Shown in pieces: positions 42,243-51,647 of a stretch of DNA of 54,083 bases (positions within the stretch are counted from its first letter, which is position 1; every line of letters begins with the position of its first letter). This DNA comes from Polaromonas sp. UBA5171 (GTDB lineage Bacteria > Pseudomonadota > Gammaproteobacteria > Burkholderiales > Burkholderiaceae_C). The notes beneath the pieces were generated by a model. It was given only the letters and a program-made list of their open reading frames with translations, did no database searches and was not told the origin of the DNA. The stretch lies in contig DHWX01000040.1 in NCBI GenBank assembly GCA_002413395.1, positions 3,442 to 57,524 on the forward strand. The letters are read 5' to 3'. Made by a program: the position numbers and the translations under genes.

Positions 42243-42940
42243 CGGCACCGGGTGATCAATTGCAGTTGCCGCAAAGCAGCATGAAACACATCACGTTTTA
42301 TCTTGATGTCATCTCGCCCTACGCCTATCTGGCGTTTGAGCGGCTGCCGCAGGCGCTGCTGGGTCTGAGTTACAGCGTGACCTACAAACCCATACTGTTC
42401 GCCGCGCTGCTCAAGCACCATGAGCAGCTTGGTCCGGCTGAAATCCCGGGCAAGCGGGAATGGACCTACCGCCAGGTACTGTGGCTGGCGCGCCAGCATG
42501 GCATTCCCCTTGATCTGCCGGCCCGCCATCCCTTTAATCCGCTGGCCCTGTTGCGGCTGGCCGTGGCCTGTGATCCCCATGGCACACCCAACCGTTATGT
42601 TTGTGAAACGCTGTTTCGCCATGTCTGGCGTGGCGGCGCAGAAGCGGCCGATCCGCAGCGGCTGACTGCGCTGACTGCGCAACTGGCGCCGCCACAAGAC
42701 GTCAATGGCGCAAAGGTCAAAACGCAACTGCAGGCGCACAGCGACGAGGCCATCATGCAAGGTGTGTTTGGTGTGCCCACGCTGGTGGTTGACGGTAAAC
42801 TGTTCTGGGGTCTGGATGCGCTGCCCATGTTGCGTGCCTTCCTGCTTGGCGAGGCCTGGTTTGATGGCCCCGGCTGGGATGCCGTTGATCAGTTGGTTGT
42901 CGGTGTCGCACGCGAAAAGTACCGTGGCATGCCATCCTGA
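42239..42940 (+). CDS. 2-Hydroxychromene-2-carboxylate isomerase-like (GST kappa/DsbA fold)
   Basis: A 233-residue thioredoxin-fold protein of the HCCA isomerase group. F-Y-L-D-V-I-S-P-Y-A-Y-L-A-F near the start has serine where DsbA proteins have a C-x-x-C pair, and F-G-V-P-T-L-V-V-D-G near the C-terminus carries the cis-proline. Members use glutathione to isomerise cis-trans aromatic intermediates, but many encoded outside naphthalene clusters have unknown substrates. Start could be the ATG overlapping the upstream stop (42239) or ATG 42281, which fits the family better. Confidence 0.85.
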   Translation: MTAPGDQLQLPQSSMKHITFYLDVISPYAYLAFERLPQALLGLSYSVTYKPILFAALLKHHEQLGPAEIPGKREWTYRQVLWLARQHGIPLDLPARHPFNPLALLRLAVACDPHGTPNRYVCETLFRHVWRGGAEAADPQRLTALTAQLAPPQDVNGAKVKTQLQAHSDEAIMQGVFGVPTLVVDGKLFWGLDALPMLRAFLLGEAWFDGPGWDAVDQLVVGVAREKYRGMPS

Positions 42941-43075
42941 TATGACTGATCATCATGGCGCTCCTGTGTTTTTTGATGAAAATGCTTTTGGCCACCAGGA
43001 AACTCAGGTTCGACCGAATCCAAGCGGCTTGATGAAGCCGTGGGTGCGAGGCCCGGAGCATTGACAACCCGGCTT

Positions 43076-44551
43076 CTAAAAGGGCGCGTCCAGATCCCGA
43101 TTCCAGGCCGGCTTCGATTTGGCCGCCTGTTCAGCCAGCAATGCAAACGGCAGCGCCTGTTTGACCAGTATGACGGTGCAGGGTGCGTCCATGGCCACCT
43201 TGATGGGCACAGTGGCCACAAAGCGCTGCGTCATCAAGCCGTGGGTGGCCGCGCCCATGATGATCATACTGACCTGATTGCCGTTGGCGTAGTTCACCAA
43301 CGCCTGCGCCACGTCCCCCGACTCCAGCACATGGTAAGAGGTTTGATGGCCGGGTAGATCCAGCGGCTGCGCCCACTGGCGCAGGCTGGCAATGTACCTG
43401 CGCTGCACGCTGGTTTCGCTGGTTTCATCACTCGATGCATTGGTCTGTCCGGGTGAGATGACGGTCACGCACGCCAGTTGCGCGCCCGGGCGTGTGCCCA
43501 TAGAGCGCGCCACCGCTTCTCGCAGTGAATACAGGGTGGCGTCCGAGACGTCCTTATGCGGTACCGCCACCATGACAATGGGCACCTCATCAATCTGCCG
43601 GGCCGGCAACGGACTGGGCTGGTAATGCATGCCGGCGGCCTTGATCCAGCGCTTGAAGTGGGTAAAAAATCCGGTGCCTTGGGTGTTGCGACCACGTTCG
43701 GTGAGGTGGATCTGTTCGGGGTTGTGCAGGTCAAACGCCAGGTGTGCCGCCGACGGGTAGCGCTTGGCAGCCTCGGGCTCCAGGCAGCGCAGGATGATCT
43801 CCTGCAGCCACTCAGGCAACTGCGGCTGCAGCTTGCGCGGCGGAACCGGGTCCATCCACAGGCGCTGGCGCAATCCGCCGTTCGTCTGGGGTTCGCCAAA
43901 CGGCAGTTCTCCAGTGGCCAACTGGTACAGCATGACGCCAATGGCGAAAATGTCACTGCGCGGGTCGCCCCGCACGCCCACCACCTGCTCGGGGGCAATC
44001 CAGATGGGCGACCCCACCGCTTGGCGCAATTGTTCAGCCAGAAGGTCGGGGTAAAGCGCGTTGCATGACAAGCCAAAATCCAGCAACACGACGCTGCCAT
44101 CGGGCCGGAAGAGTACGTTGGCTGGCTTCAAATCCAGATGGACCGTGTTTTGCTGGTGCAGGCTGTGCACGGCCTGCGCCACCGTTGCGCCAAGACGGGC
44201 CAGTTCATCGATCCCCGGGCGCTCGGGGGCATCCAGCCAGTGCTGCAGGGTCCGGCCATGCACATATTCCATCACCAGGTAGGGCACGTTTTCCAGATCA
44301 CCCGCTGCCACAAAGCGCGGCACGTGCGGCCCCGCCAGGACCTGCATGATCTGGTACTCCACCTCAAAACTGACGATGTTCTCGGCACCATCACCGGCCG
44401 TCATGCGCGGAACTTTCATGGCCAGGGGAAAACCGGGGTCTCTGGCGCCTTCGGTGTAACGGACCCGGTAGATGTGCGCCATGCCACCCGAATGGATGCA
44501 CTCTTCGATGGTGAAACCATCCAGTTCCGCGCCGGGCTCCAGCAACTTCAT
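43076..44551 (-). CDS. Serine/threonine protein kinase fused to a universal stress protein domain
   Basis: A 491-residue two-domain protein. Residues 10-275 form a Hanks-type kinase: ATP lysine K46 in A-M-K-V, catalytic loop H-L-D-L-K-P-A-N with D140 and N145, and D-F-G at 158-160. The arginine usual before the catalytic aspartate is leucine, making it a non-RD kinase that may not need activation-loop phosphorylation. Residues 335-480 match UspA (V-M-V-A-V-P-H near the start, M-G-A-A-T-H-G-L-M near the end), a nucleotide-binding module, and no membrane segment is visible. The start overlaps the metallophosphatase stop by four bases, so kinase and phosphatase are co-translated. Confidence 0.93.
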   Translation of the reverse strand: MKLLEPGAELDGFTIEECIHSGGMAHIYRVRYTEGARDPGFPLAMKVPRMTAGDGAENIVSFEVEYQIMQVLAGPHVPRFVAAGDLENVPYLVMEYVHGRTLQHWLDAPERPGIDELARLGATVAQAVHSLHQQNTVHLDLKPANVLFRPDGSVVLLDFGLSCNALYPDLLAEQLRQAVGSPIWIAPEQVVGVRGDPRSDIFAIGVMLYQLATGELPFGEPQTNGGLRQRLWMDPVPPRKLQPQLPEWLQEIILRCLEPEAAKRYPSAAHLAFDLHNPEQIHLTERGRNTQGTGFFTHFKRWIKAAGMHYQPSPLPARQIDEVPIVMVAVPHKDVSDATLYSLREAVARSMGTRPGAQLACVTVISPGQTNASSDETSETSVQRRYIASLRQWAQPLDLPGHQTSYHVLESGDVAQALVNYANGNQVSMIIMGAATHGLMTQRFVATVPIKVAMDAPCTVILVKQALPFALLAEQAAKSKPAWNRDLDAPF

Positions 44552-45300
44552 TGCCCCACCTGCAGTCGGTCCGCAAAAAAGGCGGGCAGACCAGCGCGCC
44601 GGATGGCTGCCGCGGCAGCTTGGTGATCGTAAGACACCCGGTGAAAAGTCAGCTGCAATTTATCAGTATCAAACATGGCATACATGGCCTGCGGGTTGCC
44701 ATCACGCGGCTGGCCCACCGAACCAATGGTGGCCAGCCAGTGCCGATGTCGCGGCACCGGAACGGCCACGCCCGGCGTGGGTGTGAACTTCATCAAGCCA
44801 GCTCCTGCGCCACGGTAGTACAGGGTTTGCGCGTGCACATGTCCGCCAAAAACATAGCGCACTTCAGGCCAGGCAGCGGCCGCGTCCAGGCTGGCGGCGG
44901 CCGCGCGTTCGTCATACACATAGCGCCAAAGCGCAGGGTCGTTGACGCTGGCGTGCACCAGCAACACCGCTTGCTGCTGCAGGGTCAGGGGCAAGCGGTC
45001 CAGAAAATCCCGCTGACGGTCATCAAGTTGGGCGTGGGTCCATGTGGCGGTCAGGTTCCCTTCCGCATTGGTCACTGTCGGTGGCGCGACCGCCATCGCG
45101 TCGTGATTGCCCTTGATGAGTAGCGCGCCTGCGCCAGCCAAATCCTGCGCTCGCTGAACCACCGCCACCGGGTCGGCACCATAGCCCACCAGATCACCCA
45201 ACAACGCAAACTGCTGCGCGCCGTGGTCGCGCGCATGCGCCAGGCAGGCCTCGAAAGCCTGAATGTTGGCGTGTATGTCTGACATCAGCGCCAGCTTCAT
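44548..45300 (-). CDS. Metallophosphoesterase (YfcE/PP-like)
   Basis: A 250-residue calcineurin-like phosphoesterase with the metal ligand motifs S-D-I-H-A-N, G-D-L-V-G-Y-G, G-N-H-D and G-G-H-V-H. The group includes protein phosphatases, phosphodiesterases and phospholipid phosphatases. As the first gene of a two-gene unit with the kinase-USP gene, overlapping by four bases, it may reverse the kinase's phosphorylations. That pairing is inference from gene order only. Confidence 0.92.
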   Translation of the reverse strand: MKLALMSDIHANIQAFEACLAHARDHGAQQFALLGDLVGYGADPVAVVQRAQDLAGAGALLIKGNHDAMAVAPPTVTNAEGNLTATWTHAQLDDRQRDFLDRLPLTLQQQAVLLVHASVNDPALWRYVYDERAAAASLDAAAAWPEVRYVFGGHVHAQTLYYRGAGAGLMKFTPTPGVAVPVPRHRHWLATIGSVGQPRDGNPQAMYAMFDTDKLQLTFHRVSYDHQAAAAAIRRAGLPAFFADRLQVGQ

Positions 45301-45521
45301 GAAGTTCCTCGTTTGCTCATGCCATTATCATGCCCAAACTTGCTGACGCGCAGTTTGCAAGACGAGTCTTTGAATCCAAAATTCGTTCGTTGCGTTTGCG
45401 TGGCGCCTTCTTGCTTGTGCCTTTGGTCTCCACCTTGGTTCGCGGCGCAGGGTTATCCACAATTGACCGGTCCAGGAGGTACTTCTAGACTAAGCTTCTT
45501 TCTGTTTTTGAGGATATCAAC

Positions 45522-46634
45522 ATGAGTTTTGGTCGTTTGCTGGCTGTCGTCGTCATATGGGTGTTGTGGGGCGCTTCGGCCCATGCGCAAATCCTGGTCG
45601 GACAAACCGTGGGCGTCACGGGCGCTGTGGCCGCCACGGTGAAAGAATCCATGACAGGGGCCTCGCTCTACATTGATGCGATCAATGGCAAGGGCGGCGT
45701 CGGCGGCGAGAAGATCGAAATCCTGACGCTGGATGACAAGTTCGACACCAAGCTGACAGCCGTCAACGCACGAAAACTGATTGAAGATCGGCAGGTCGTG
45801 GCCCTGTTCATGACGCGCGGCACGCCCAATACCGAGGGCATCATCCCGCTCCTGGACCAGTACGGCGTGCCCTTGATCGGTCCATCCACCGGCGCCATGA
45901 TCTTTCATCAGCCTGTGCGTCGCCACGTTTTCAACGTTCGGGCCACATACCAGCGCGAGGCCGAAAAGGCCATTGTCTATCTGGCCTCCCTTGGCATGAC
46001 GCGCATTGCCGTGATTCACGTGGATGATGGATTTGGTACCGATGGCCTCCAAGGTGCGCAGAATGGTCTGGCGGCAGCCAAGCTCAAGGCGGTAACGATT
46101 GTAAAATTCGACCGCAGCAAGCCTGATTTTTCGAAAATTGCGCCACTCATGGCCCAATCCAATGCGCAGGCCATCATGATCATTGGCTCTGGCACAGCGG
46201 TGGTGGATGGCATCAAGGCAATGAAGGCCGCGGGCAGTCGCGCGCAGTTTGTGACGCTTTCAAACAACGCCTCCGCTGGCTTTGTCAAGCTGTTGGGCGA
46301 GCAGGCACGAGGCGTGATTGTCACGCAGGTCTTCCCCTACGAGCGCTCGATTGTCTACCCGCTCATCAAGGAAGCGATCGAACTGGCCAAGGCCAAGGGA
46401 CTCGATGGTGTCTCTCCCGCCATGATTGAGGGCTTTGCATCAGCCAAGGTGCTGGTGGAAGCGTTGCGCCGCGCCAGTCCCAAGCCCTCGCGCGAACGCA
46501 TCCAATCCGCACTGGAGAGCATGCACCAATATGATATTGGTGGTCTGGAGATTAACTATAGCCCCACAAATCACACCGGGCTGGACTTTGCCGACCTGTC
46601 CATCATCGATGCGGATGGCAAGTTCAGGCGTTGA
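45522..46634 (+). CDS. Periplasmic substrate-binding protein, LivK/HAAT type (orphan)
   Basis: A 370-residue type I binding protein with a signal peptide (L-L-A-V-V-V-I-W-V-L-W-G-A-S-A-H-A-Q, cut after A-H-A). The mature part shows G-Q-T-V-G-V-T-G-A-V-A, Y-I-D-A-I-N-G-K-G-G-V-G-G-E-K-I and L-D-D-K-F-D-T-K-L-T. No permease or ATPase gene is nearby, so it must share a transporter or act in sensing. It differs strongly from the island's binding protein. GAGGA precedes the ATG. The 221 bases upstream hold no gene. Confidence 0.9.
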   Translation: MSFGRLLAVVVIWVLWGASAHAQILVGQTVGVTGAVAATVKESMTGASLYIDAINGKGGVGGEKIEILTLDDKFDTKLTAVNARKLIEDRQVVALFMTRGTPNTEGIIPLLDQYGVPLIGPSTGAMIFHQPVRRHVFNVRATYQREAEKAIVYLASLGMTRIAVIHVDDGFGTDGLQGAQNGLAAAKLKAVTIVKFDRSKPDFSKIAPLMAQSNAQAIMIIGSGTAVVDGIKAMKAAGSRAQFVTLSNNASAGFVKLLGEQARGVIVTQVFPYERSIVYPLIKEAIELAKAKGLDGVSPAMIEGFASAKVLVEALRRASPKPSRERIQSALESMHQYDIGGLEINYSPTNHTGLDFADLSIIDADGKFRR

Positions 46635-46677
46635 GCCTGCTGAGTTACCTGCCTGCGATCAATCCTTGAGCGCGTGC

Positions 46678-47100
46678 TCAAGGGCCACACAAGCGTTGAC
46701 CCCCCGCAGCGTCCTGAATCCTGGGCAACAGCGCGAGTAAGTCATCATAGCCACTGGCCGCTTCCACGGCCAGATTCAGCCTGAAGCCACGCAAACCGAG
46801 GCTGGCCGTCACCTTCGTCGCAATCGGCATGGCAGCACTGTAGCGCTCTTGCGGCGAACGTGTACTCACCGGCAAGGCTGGAGGATCAGCCGCAGAGTCT
46901 GCCGCCGTGGCCAGAAAACCCTGTTGAACCAGATAATCAATATTGCCCTGTGTGATTCCGAGAGCGGCCGTCGCGGCCAGCACCTGGCTGTTCGACTTGA
47001 CGCCATCAAACAGAATGAAGGCCGAGCGCTGGCGTGCCGACAACAAGGCGGATCGGGCTTTGAACGCCTGCTGCCCCGCTTCCGTTTTTAAATAACGCAT
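46678..47100 (-). CDS. Hypothetical small protein
   Basis: A 140-residue protein I cannot assign. The N-terminal 65 residues look helical and basic (T-E-A-G-Q-Q-A-F-K-A-R, then L-S-A-R-Q-R-S-A-F-I-L-F-D-G); a helix-turn-helix-like pattern A-L-G-I-T-Q-G-N-I-D-Y-L-V-Q-Q-G-F-L follows at about 52-69. A proline- and alanine-rich linker leads to a C-terminal helical segment. It could be a small DNA-binding protein. The start is set at 47100; the frame is open further upstream through the terminator at 47201-47221, which argues against a longer product. Confidence 0.65.
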   Translation of the reverse strand: MRYLKTEAGQQAFKARSALLSARQRSAFILFDGVKSNSQVLAATAALGITQGNIDYLVQQGFLATAADSAADPPALPVSTRSPQERYSAAMPIATKVTASLGLRGFRLNLAVEAASGYDDLLALLPRIQDAAGGQRLCGP

Positions 47101-47193
47101 GGCCCATTTTAGGGTTTTAGGACAATTGAGCCAGTGCGGATATACCCTTGTCTGAAGCAGGCTACCTTCATACTTTTTCCAGCCGTACACCGC

Positions 47194-47225
47194 AAAAAAA
47201 GGGCCCTCAAAGTGAGGGCCCTTTT
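47194..47225. terminator. Rho-independent terminator
   Basis: A nine-base GC-rich stem GGGCCCTCA/TGAGGGCCC (47201-47209 and 47213-47221) with a three-base loop. On the minus strand it is followed by seven T, ending the MHS transporter transcript 50 bases beyond its stop. The plus strand has five T, so it may act both ways. Confidence 0.9.
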
Positions 47226-47274
47226 TGATGCAAACCATGCCGATTCGGCAGGGGGGCAAAATGTAAAGCGAATC

Positions 47275-48942
47275 TTAGTCGTGGGCGTAAATATCCACGT
47301 CCTTGGTTTCCTTGATGAACAACATACCAACGACAAAAGTCATGCCGGCAATGATGATGGGGTACCACAGGCCGTTGTACATATTGCCGGTCTGCGCCAC
47401 GATGGCAAAGGCCGTGGTGGGCAGCAAGCCGCCAAACCAGCCGTTGCCAATGTGGTAAGGCAAGCTCATCGAGGTGTAGCGGATGCGGGTGGGAAACATC
47501 TCCACCAACATGGCGGCGATCGGGCCGTACACCATGGTCACCAGAATCATGAGGTAAGTCAGGATGGCGATCACGGCGACCTTGTCCACCTTGGTCATGT
47601 CAGCCTTTGTCGGGTAGCCTGCCGTCTTCAGATCATCAGCCACGGCTTTCTTGAACTCCGCGTCCTTCTTCTTGGTTTCGTCAGCGCTCAGGCCCTTGGA
47701 CGTGTAGCTGGGGATCTCGGCTGCGCCGATCTTGATCGTCGCCACGGAGCCAGGCGCACCCGCCGCGTTCTCATAGCTCACCGAAGCACCCGCCAGAACC
47801 TGTTTGGCGATGTCGCATGAGCTGGTGAACTTGACGGTACCGGTAGGGTTGAACTGGAACGAGCACTCTTTGTCGTCGGAGGTCACGATCACCCTGTTTT
47901 TGGCTTGTGCTTCGGCCAGCGCGGGGTTTGCGGCCTTGGTCAGGGCCGTAAACACCGGGAAGTAGGTCAAAACCGCCAACAGGCAACCCAGCATGATGAT
48001 GGGCTTGCGGCCAATCTTGTCGGACAGGGAACCAAACACGATGAAGAATGGCGTACCAATGAGCAGGGAAATCGCAACCATGATGTTGGCCGATGCGAGT
48101 TCAACCTTGAGCGACTGTGTCAAGAAGAACAAGGCATAGAACTGGCCCGCGTACCACACCACAGCTTGACCGGCGGTCAGGCCGATCAGGGCCAGAATCA
48201 CAATCTTCAGATTTTTCCATTGGCCGAAGGATTCTGACAAAGGGGCCTTGGAGGTTTTGCCTTCAGCCTTCATTTTGGCAAAGGCGGGGGACTCGTTCAT
48301 ACCCAAACGAATCCAGACCGAGACAGCCAGCAACAGAATTGAGGCGAGGAAAGGAACGCGCCAACCCCACTCGGCAAACTTTTCCGGCCCGAGCAAGGTT
48401 TGCGTGCCCAGAATGACCAGCAGACTCAGGAACAGGCCCATGGTGGCCGTGGTCTGAATCCAGGAGGTGTAAGCCCCTCGCTTGTTCTGCGGTGAGTGTT
48501 CAGCCACATAGGTTGCAGCCCCCCCGTATTCGCCACCGAGGGCCAGGCCTTGCAGCATGCGCAAGGCAATCAGGATCACCGGTGCGGCCACGCCGATGCT
48601 GGCATAGTTTGGCAAAAATCCCACGACGGAGGTGGATGTGCCCATGATCACGATCGTGACCAGGAAAGTGTATTTGCGGCCAATCATGTCGCCCAGTCGG
48701 CCAAACACCAGTGCACCGAAGGGCCGCACGATAAAGCCTGCAGCGAAGGCCAGCAGCGCAAAAATGAAGGCAGAGCCTGCATCCAGGCCGCTGAAAAACT
48801 GTTTGGCAATGATGGCTGCGAGTGAGCCATAGAGGTAAAAGTCGTACCATTCAAAAACGGTGCCTAACGACGATGCAAAGATAACCTTCTTTTCTCCGGC
48901 TGTCATTGGTCGTGCGACCGCAGCTGTTGTTGCGCTTCTCAT
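47275..48942 (-). CDS. MFS transporter of the metabolite:H+ symporter type with a large inserted loop
   Basis: A 555-residue MFS carrier. Twelve membrane segments are interrupted by a soluble insert at about 337-452. MHS family marks are F-E-W-Y-D-F-Y-L-Y-G (30-39), G-R-L-G-D-M-I-G-R-K (81-90), L-A-L-G-G-E-Y-G-G-A (133-142) and S-D-K-I-G-R-K-P. The insert is hydrophilic, has two cysteines (C360, C376) that could form a disulfide, and lies between two late helices. Relatives carry proline/betaine, shikimate, dicarboxylates or alpha-ketoglutarate; substrate is open. ATG 48942 follows TTGGAGAC and gives the family start; a strong terminator follows the gene. Confidence 0.92.
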   Translation of the reverse strand: MRSATTAAVARPMTAGEKKVIFASSLGTVFEWYDFYLYGSLAAIIAKQFFSGLDAGSAFIFALLAFAAGFIVRPFGALVFGRLGDMIGRKYTFLVTIVIMGTSTSVVGFLPNYASIGVAAPVILIALRMLQGLALGGEYGGAATYVAEHSPQNKRGAYTSWIQTTATMGLFLSLLVILGTQTLLGPEKFAEWGWRVPFLASILLLAVSVWIRLGMNESPAFAKMKAEGKTSKAPLSESFGQWKNLKIVILALIGLTAGQAVVWYAGQFYALFFLTQSLKVELASANIMVAISLLIGTPFFIVFGSLSDKIGRKPIIMLGCLLAVLTYFPVFTALTKAANPALAEAQAKNRVIVTSDDKECSFQFNPTGTVKFTSSCDIAKQVLAGASVSYENAAGAPGSVATIKIGAAEIPSYTSKGLSADETKKKDAEFKKAVADDLKTAGYPTKADMTKVDKVAVIAILTYLMILVTMVYGPIAAMLVEMFPTRIRYTSMSLPYHIGNGWFGGLLPTTAFAIVAQTGNMYNGLWYPIIIAGMTFVVGMLFIKETKDVDIYAHD

Positions 48943-49230
48943 AGCGTTGTCTCCAAAAGGTTGAGGCCCCCAACATGGGGGTTGATGTCCATTCTTGGAG
49001 ATAGCGCTGACCCTGGTCTGACGCGAAACCAACACAAGCTTTCAGTAAACTGACGGCCCACTGACGAAATAGAGTTGAACCCTTGGTTTTTGTTTTGTAA
49101 TGTGGTAAATGGTCGCGGTAGACAGCTGATGCTCTCAGACAAGCTGTCGGGCCGTTTCCCATTGCCGCCCCGCCAGATGGGGATTGGCTTTACCGGGTAC
49201 GGCAAAATGTCTCCCAACAGGAGATATACC

Positions 49231-50952
49231 GTGAGCACCACATTCGACTACATCATCATCGGCGCCGGCACGGCCGGTTGTCTGCTGGCCAATCGACTCT
49301 CGGCCGATGCAACCAAGCGTGTCCTGCTGATCGAGGCCGGCCGCCGCGACGACTACCACTGGATTCATATTCCGGTGGGCTATCTGTATTGCATCGGCAA
49401 CCCCCGTACCGATTGGCTCTACAACACCGAGCCTGACGCTGGCCTCAACGGCCGTGCCTTGCGTTACCCACGTGGCAAAACGCTGGGTGGATGCAGCAGC
49501 ATCAACGGCATGATTTACATGCGTGGTCAGGCGCGCGACTATGACCGGTGGGCCCAGCTTACCGGCGACGACGCCTGGACCTGGGGCAATACCCTGCCGT
49601 ACTTCAAATTGCATGAAGACCATTACAAAGGCGCCAGTGCCTCGCACGGGGCACGCGGCGTCGCCCCCGAACTGATGCGTGACGATGCCAACCCCTATGC
49701 CCGGGTGCTGCGTCACCGCAATGCTGGTGGCGAATGGCGAGTGGAGAAGCAGCGCCTGCGCTGGGATGTGCTGGATGCGTTTTCACAAGCTGCGCAGCAG
49801 GCGGGCATTCCCGCCACCGACGATTTCAACCAGGGCAACAACGAGGGCGTGGGTTACTTCGAAGTCAATCAGAAAGCAGGCTGGCGCTGGAATACAGCCA
49901 AGGCATTTTTGCGGCCCACTTGCTATGGACGGCCAAATTTTGAAATGTGGACCTCAGCCCAGGTGGCCAAACTGCTGCTTGAAACACAGCCGGACGGCAG
50001 CCAGCGCTGCACCGGCGTGCAGGTCTGGGCCAGCCACGAGATGATCACGGCTACTGCCACGAGGGAAGTCATCCTGAGTGCGGGCAGCATCGGTTCGCCC
50101 CAGATCCTGCAGCTCTCCGGCATTGGCCCGGCGCCACTGCTGCAGCAGCACGGCATCGCGGTCGTGCAAGACGCGCCGGGAGTGGGAGCCAACTTGCAGG
50201 ACCATCTTCAGATTCGTGCGGTGTTCAAGGTCCAGGGCGTCAAGACGCTGAACACGCAGGCGAATTCACTCTGGGGCAAGGCCATGATTGGACTTGAATA
50301 CGCCTTGAAACGGACTGGCCCCATGAGCATGGCGCCCTCGCAGTTGGGGGCCTTCACACGCAGCGATGCCGCGCAGCCTTACCCGAACATCGAGTACCAC
50401 GTGCAGCCGCTCAGCCTGGAGGCTTTTGGCGAGCCGCTGCACAGCTTCAATGCGTTCACCGCCAGCGTGTGCAATCTCAAACCCACGAGTCGCGGCACGG
50501 TGAACATCAAGAGCAACAAATTTGAAGATGCGCCCGCCATCGCGCCCAACTACCTGAGCACCGAGGTCGATCGAAAGGTGGCAGCCGACTCGCTGCGCGT
50601 GACGCGCCACATCGTGGCGCAACCCGCGCTGGCCAAATACCAGCCGCAAGAGTGGAAGCCCGGTACCCAGTATCAAACTGATCAGGACCTGGCCAAGTTG
50701 GCCGGTGACATTGCCAACACCATCTTTCATCCCGTCGGCACCACCAAGATGGGCACGGCAGATGATCCGATGGCCGTGGTCGATTCACGCTTGCGGGTGC
50801 GTGGCAAAGGCGGCCTGATTGTCGGTTTGCGCGTGGTTGATGCGGGTGTGATGCCGCTGATTACCAGCGGTAACACGAACTCGCCCACCCTGATGATTGC
50901 GGAGAAGGCGGCGCAATGGATTGTGGAGGACGCCGCCAGGGTAAAAGGGTAA
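49231..50952 (+). CDS. GMC-family FAD oxidoreductase (choline/alcohol dehydrogenase-like)
   Basis: A 573-residue GMC flavoprotein. The FAD loop is I-I-G-A-G-T-A-G-C at 8-16; G-G-C-S-S-I-N-G-M is GMC signature 1 and G-S-I-G-S-P-Q-I-L is signature 2. Near the C-terminus H-P-V-G-T-T-K-M-G-T and the later T-S-G-N-T-N-S-P supply the His and Asn of the active site. It oxidises an alcohol, such as choline or a long-chain alcohol, to the aldehyde. The start is GTG 49231, fixed by CAGGAGA upstream. It is divergent from the MHS transporter gene with 288 bases between them, so the two may be a transport-oxidation pair. Confidence 0.92.
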   Translation: MSTTFDYIIIGAGTAGCLLANRLSADATKRVLLIEAGRRDDYHWIHIPVGYLYCIGNPRTDWLYNTEPDAGLNGRALRYPRGKTLGGCSSINGMIYMRGQARDYDRWAQLTGDDAWTWGNTLPYFKLHEDHYKGASASHGARGVAPELMRDDANPYARVLRHRNAGGEWRVEKQRLRWDVLDAFSQAAQQAGIPATDDFNQGNNEGVGYFEVNQKAGWRWNTAKAFLRPTCYGRPNFEMWTSAQVAKLLLETQPDGSQRCTGVQVWASHEMITATATREVILSAGSIGSPQILQLSGIGPAPLLQQHGIAVVQDAPGVGANLQDHLQIRAVFKVQGVKTLNTQANSLWGKAMIGLEYALKRTGPMSMAPSQLGAFTRSDAAQPYPNIEYHVQPLSLEAFGEPLHSFNAFTASVCNLKPTSRGTVNIKSNKFEDAPAIAPNYLSTEVDRKVAADSLRVTRHIVAQPALAKYQPQEWKPGTQYQTDQDLAKLAGDIANTIFHPVGTTKMGTADDPMAVVDSRLRVRGKGGLIVGLRVVDAGVMPLITSGNTNSPTLMIAEKAAQWIVEDAARVKG

Positions 50953-51632
50953 ATCCAGTCAGTCGTTCCTGGTCAACGCAGCCTGGCTTTGACGCAAGCC
51001 AATAACCATGCTGGTCCGGGAATTAGGGAAATGACGTGCCCGCGCAGCGCGCGATGCCGCCGTTCCCTAGAATCAGACGCCACCCCATCCGAAGTCTGCG
51101 CATGCCCCAAATCCCTTCTGAATCCACCCCTCATGATGCCGACGCCGGGCGCGCGGGCCTGATCCGCATTCGCGGTGCGCGTCAGCACAACCTCAAGAAT
51201 CTTGATCTCGACATTCGCACCGGTGAAATGACGGTGGTCACCGGGCCCAGCGGTTCCGGGAAATCTTCGCTGGTGTTTGACACGCTGTTTGCCGAAGGCC
51301 AGCGCCGCTATGTGGAAACCTTCTCGGCCTACGCACGGCAGTTTCTGGACCGCATGGACAAACCAGCGGTGGACAAGATCGAAGGCGTGCCGCCCGCCAT
51401 TGCAATTGACCAGACCAATCCGGTTCGCAATTCGCGCTCGACCGTCGGCACCATGACCGAGCTCAATGACCATTTGAAACTGCTGTACGCGCGCGCCGCG
51501 CAGTTGTTTGACAGGCAGACCGCGCAAGCGGTGCGGCATGACAGCCCCGAGTCGATTTATGCCGAACTGATGGCGCGTGCCGCGGCTCTGGAAGAAAGCC
51601 AATTTTCCGCCGGGCTGCCCCAAGGAAAATTA

Positions 51633-51647
51633 GCCCCCCCGGGGGGC
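51633..51647. repeat. GC palindrome inside an inserted segment of the uvrA-family gene
   Basis: Core G-C7-G6-C, a near-perfect palindrome. It lies in the 85 or so bases encoding residues about 166-193, which are absent from the family consensus as I remember it. The core, followed by GCAGTGCAGTACGCGAAGCG, resembles intergenic repeats common in Comamonadaceae genomes. It stays in frame with the gene. Confidence 0.6.

Noticed and set aside
45453..45461. A perfect DnaA box TTATCCACA upstream of the orphan binding protein
   Set aside because: It is single, with no cluster of boxes, no AT-rich unwinding region and no dnaA or dnaN nearby; one copy is expected by chance at this scale.
50970..51101. 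A LexA/SOS operator before the uvrA-family gene
   Set aside because: No CTG-N10-CAG-type site with the right AT core is visible; only a weak TAGGGAA/TTCCCTA inverted repeat occurs, without known role.
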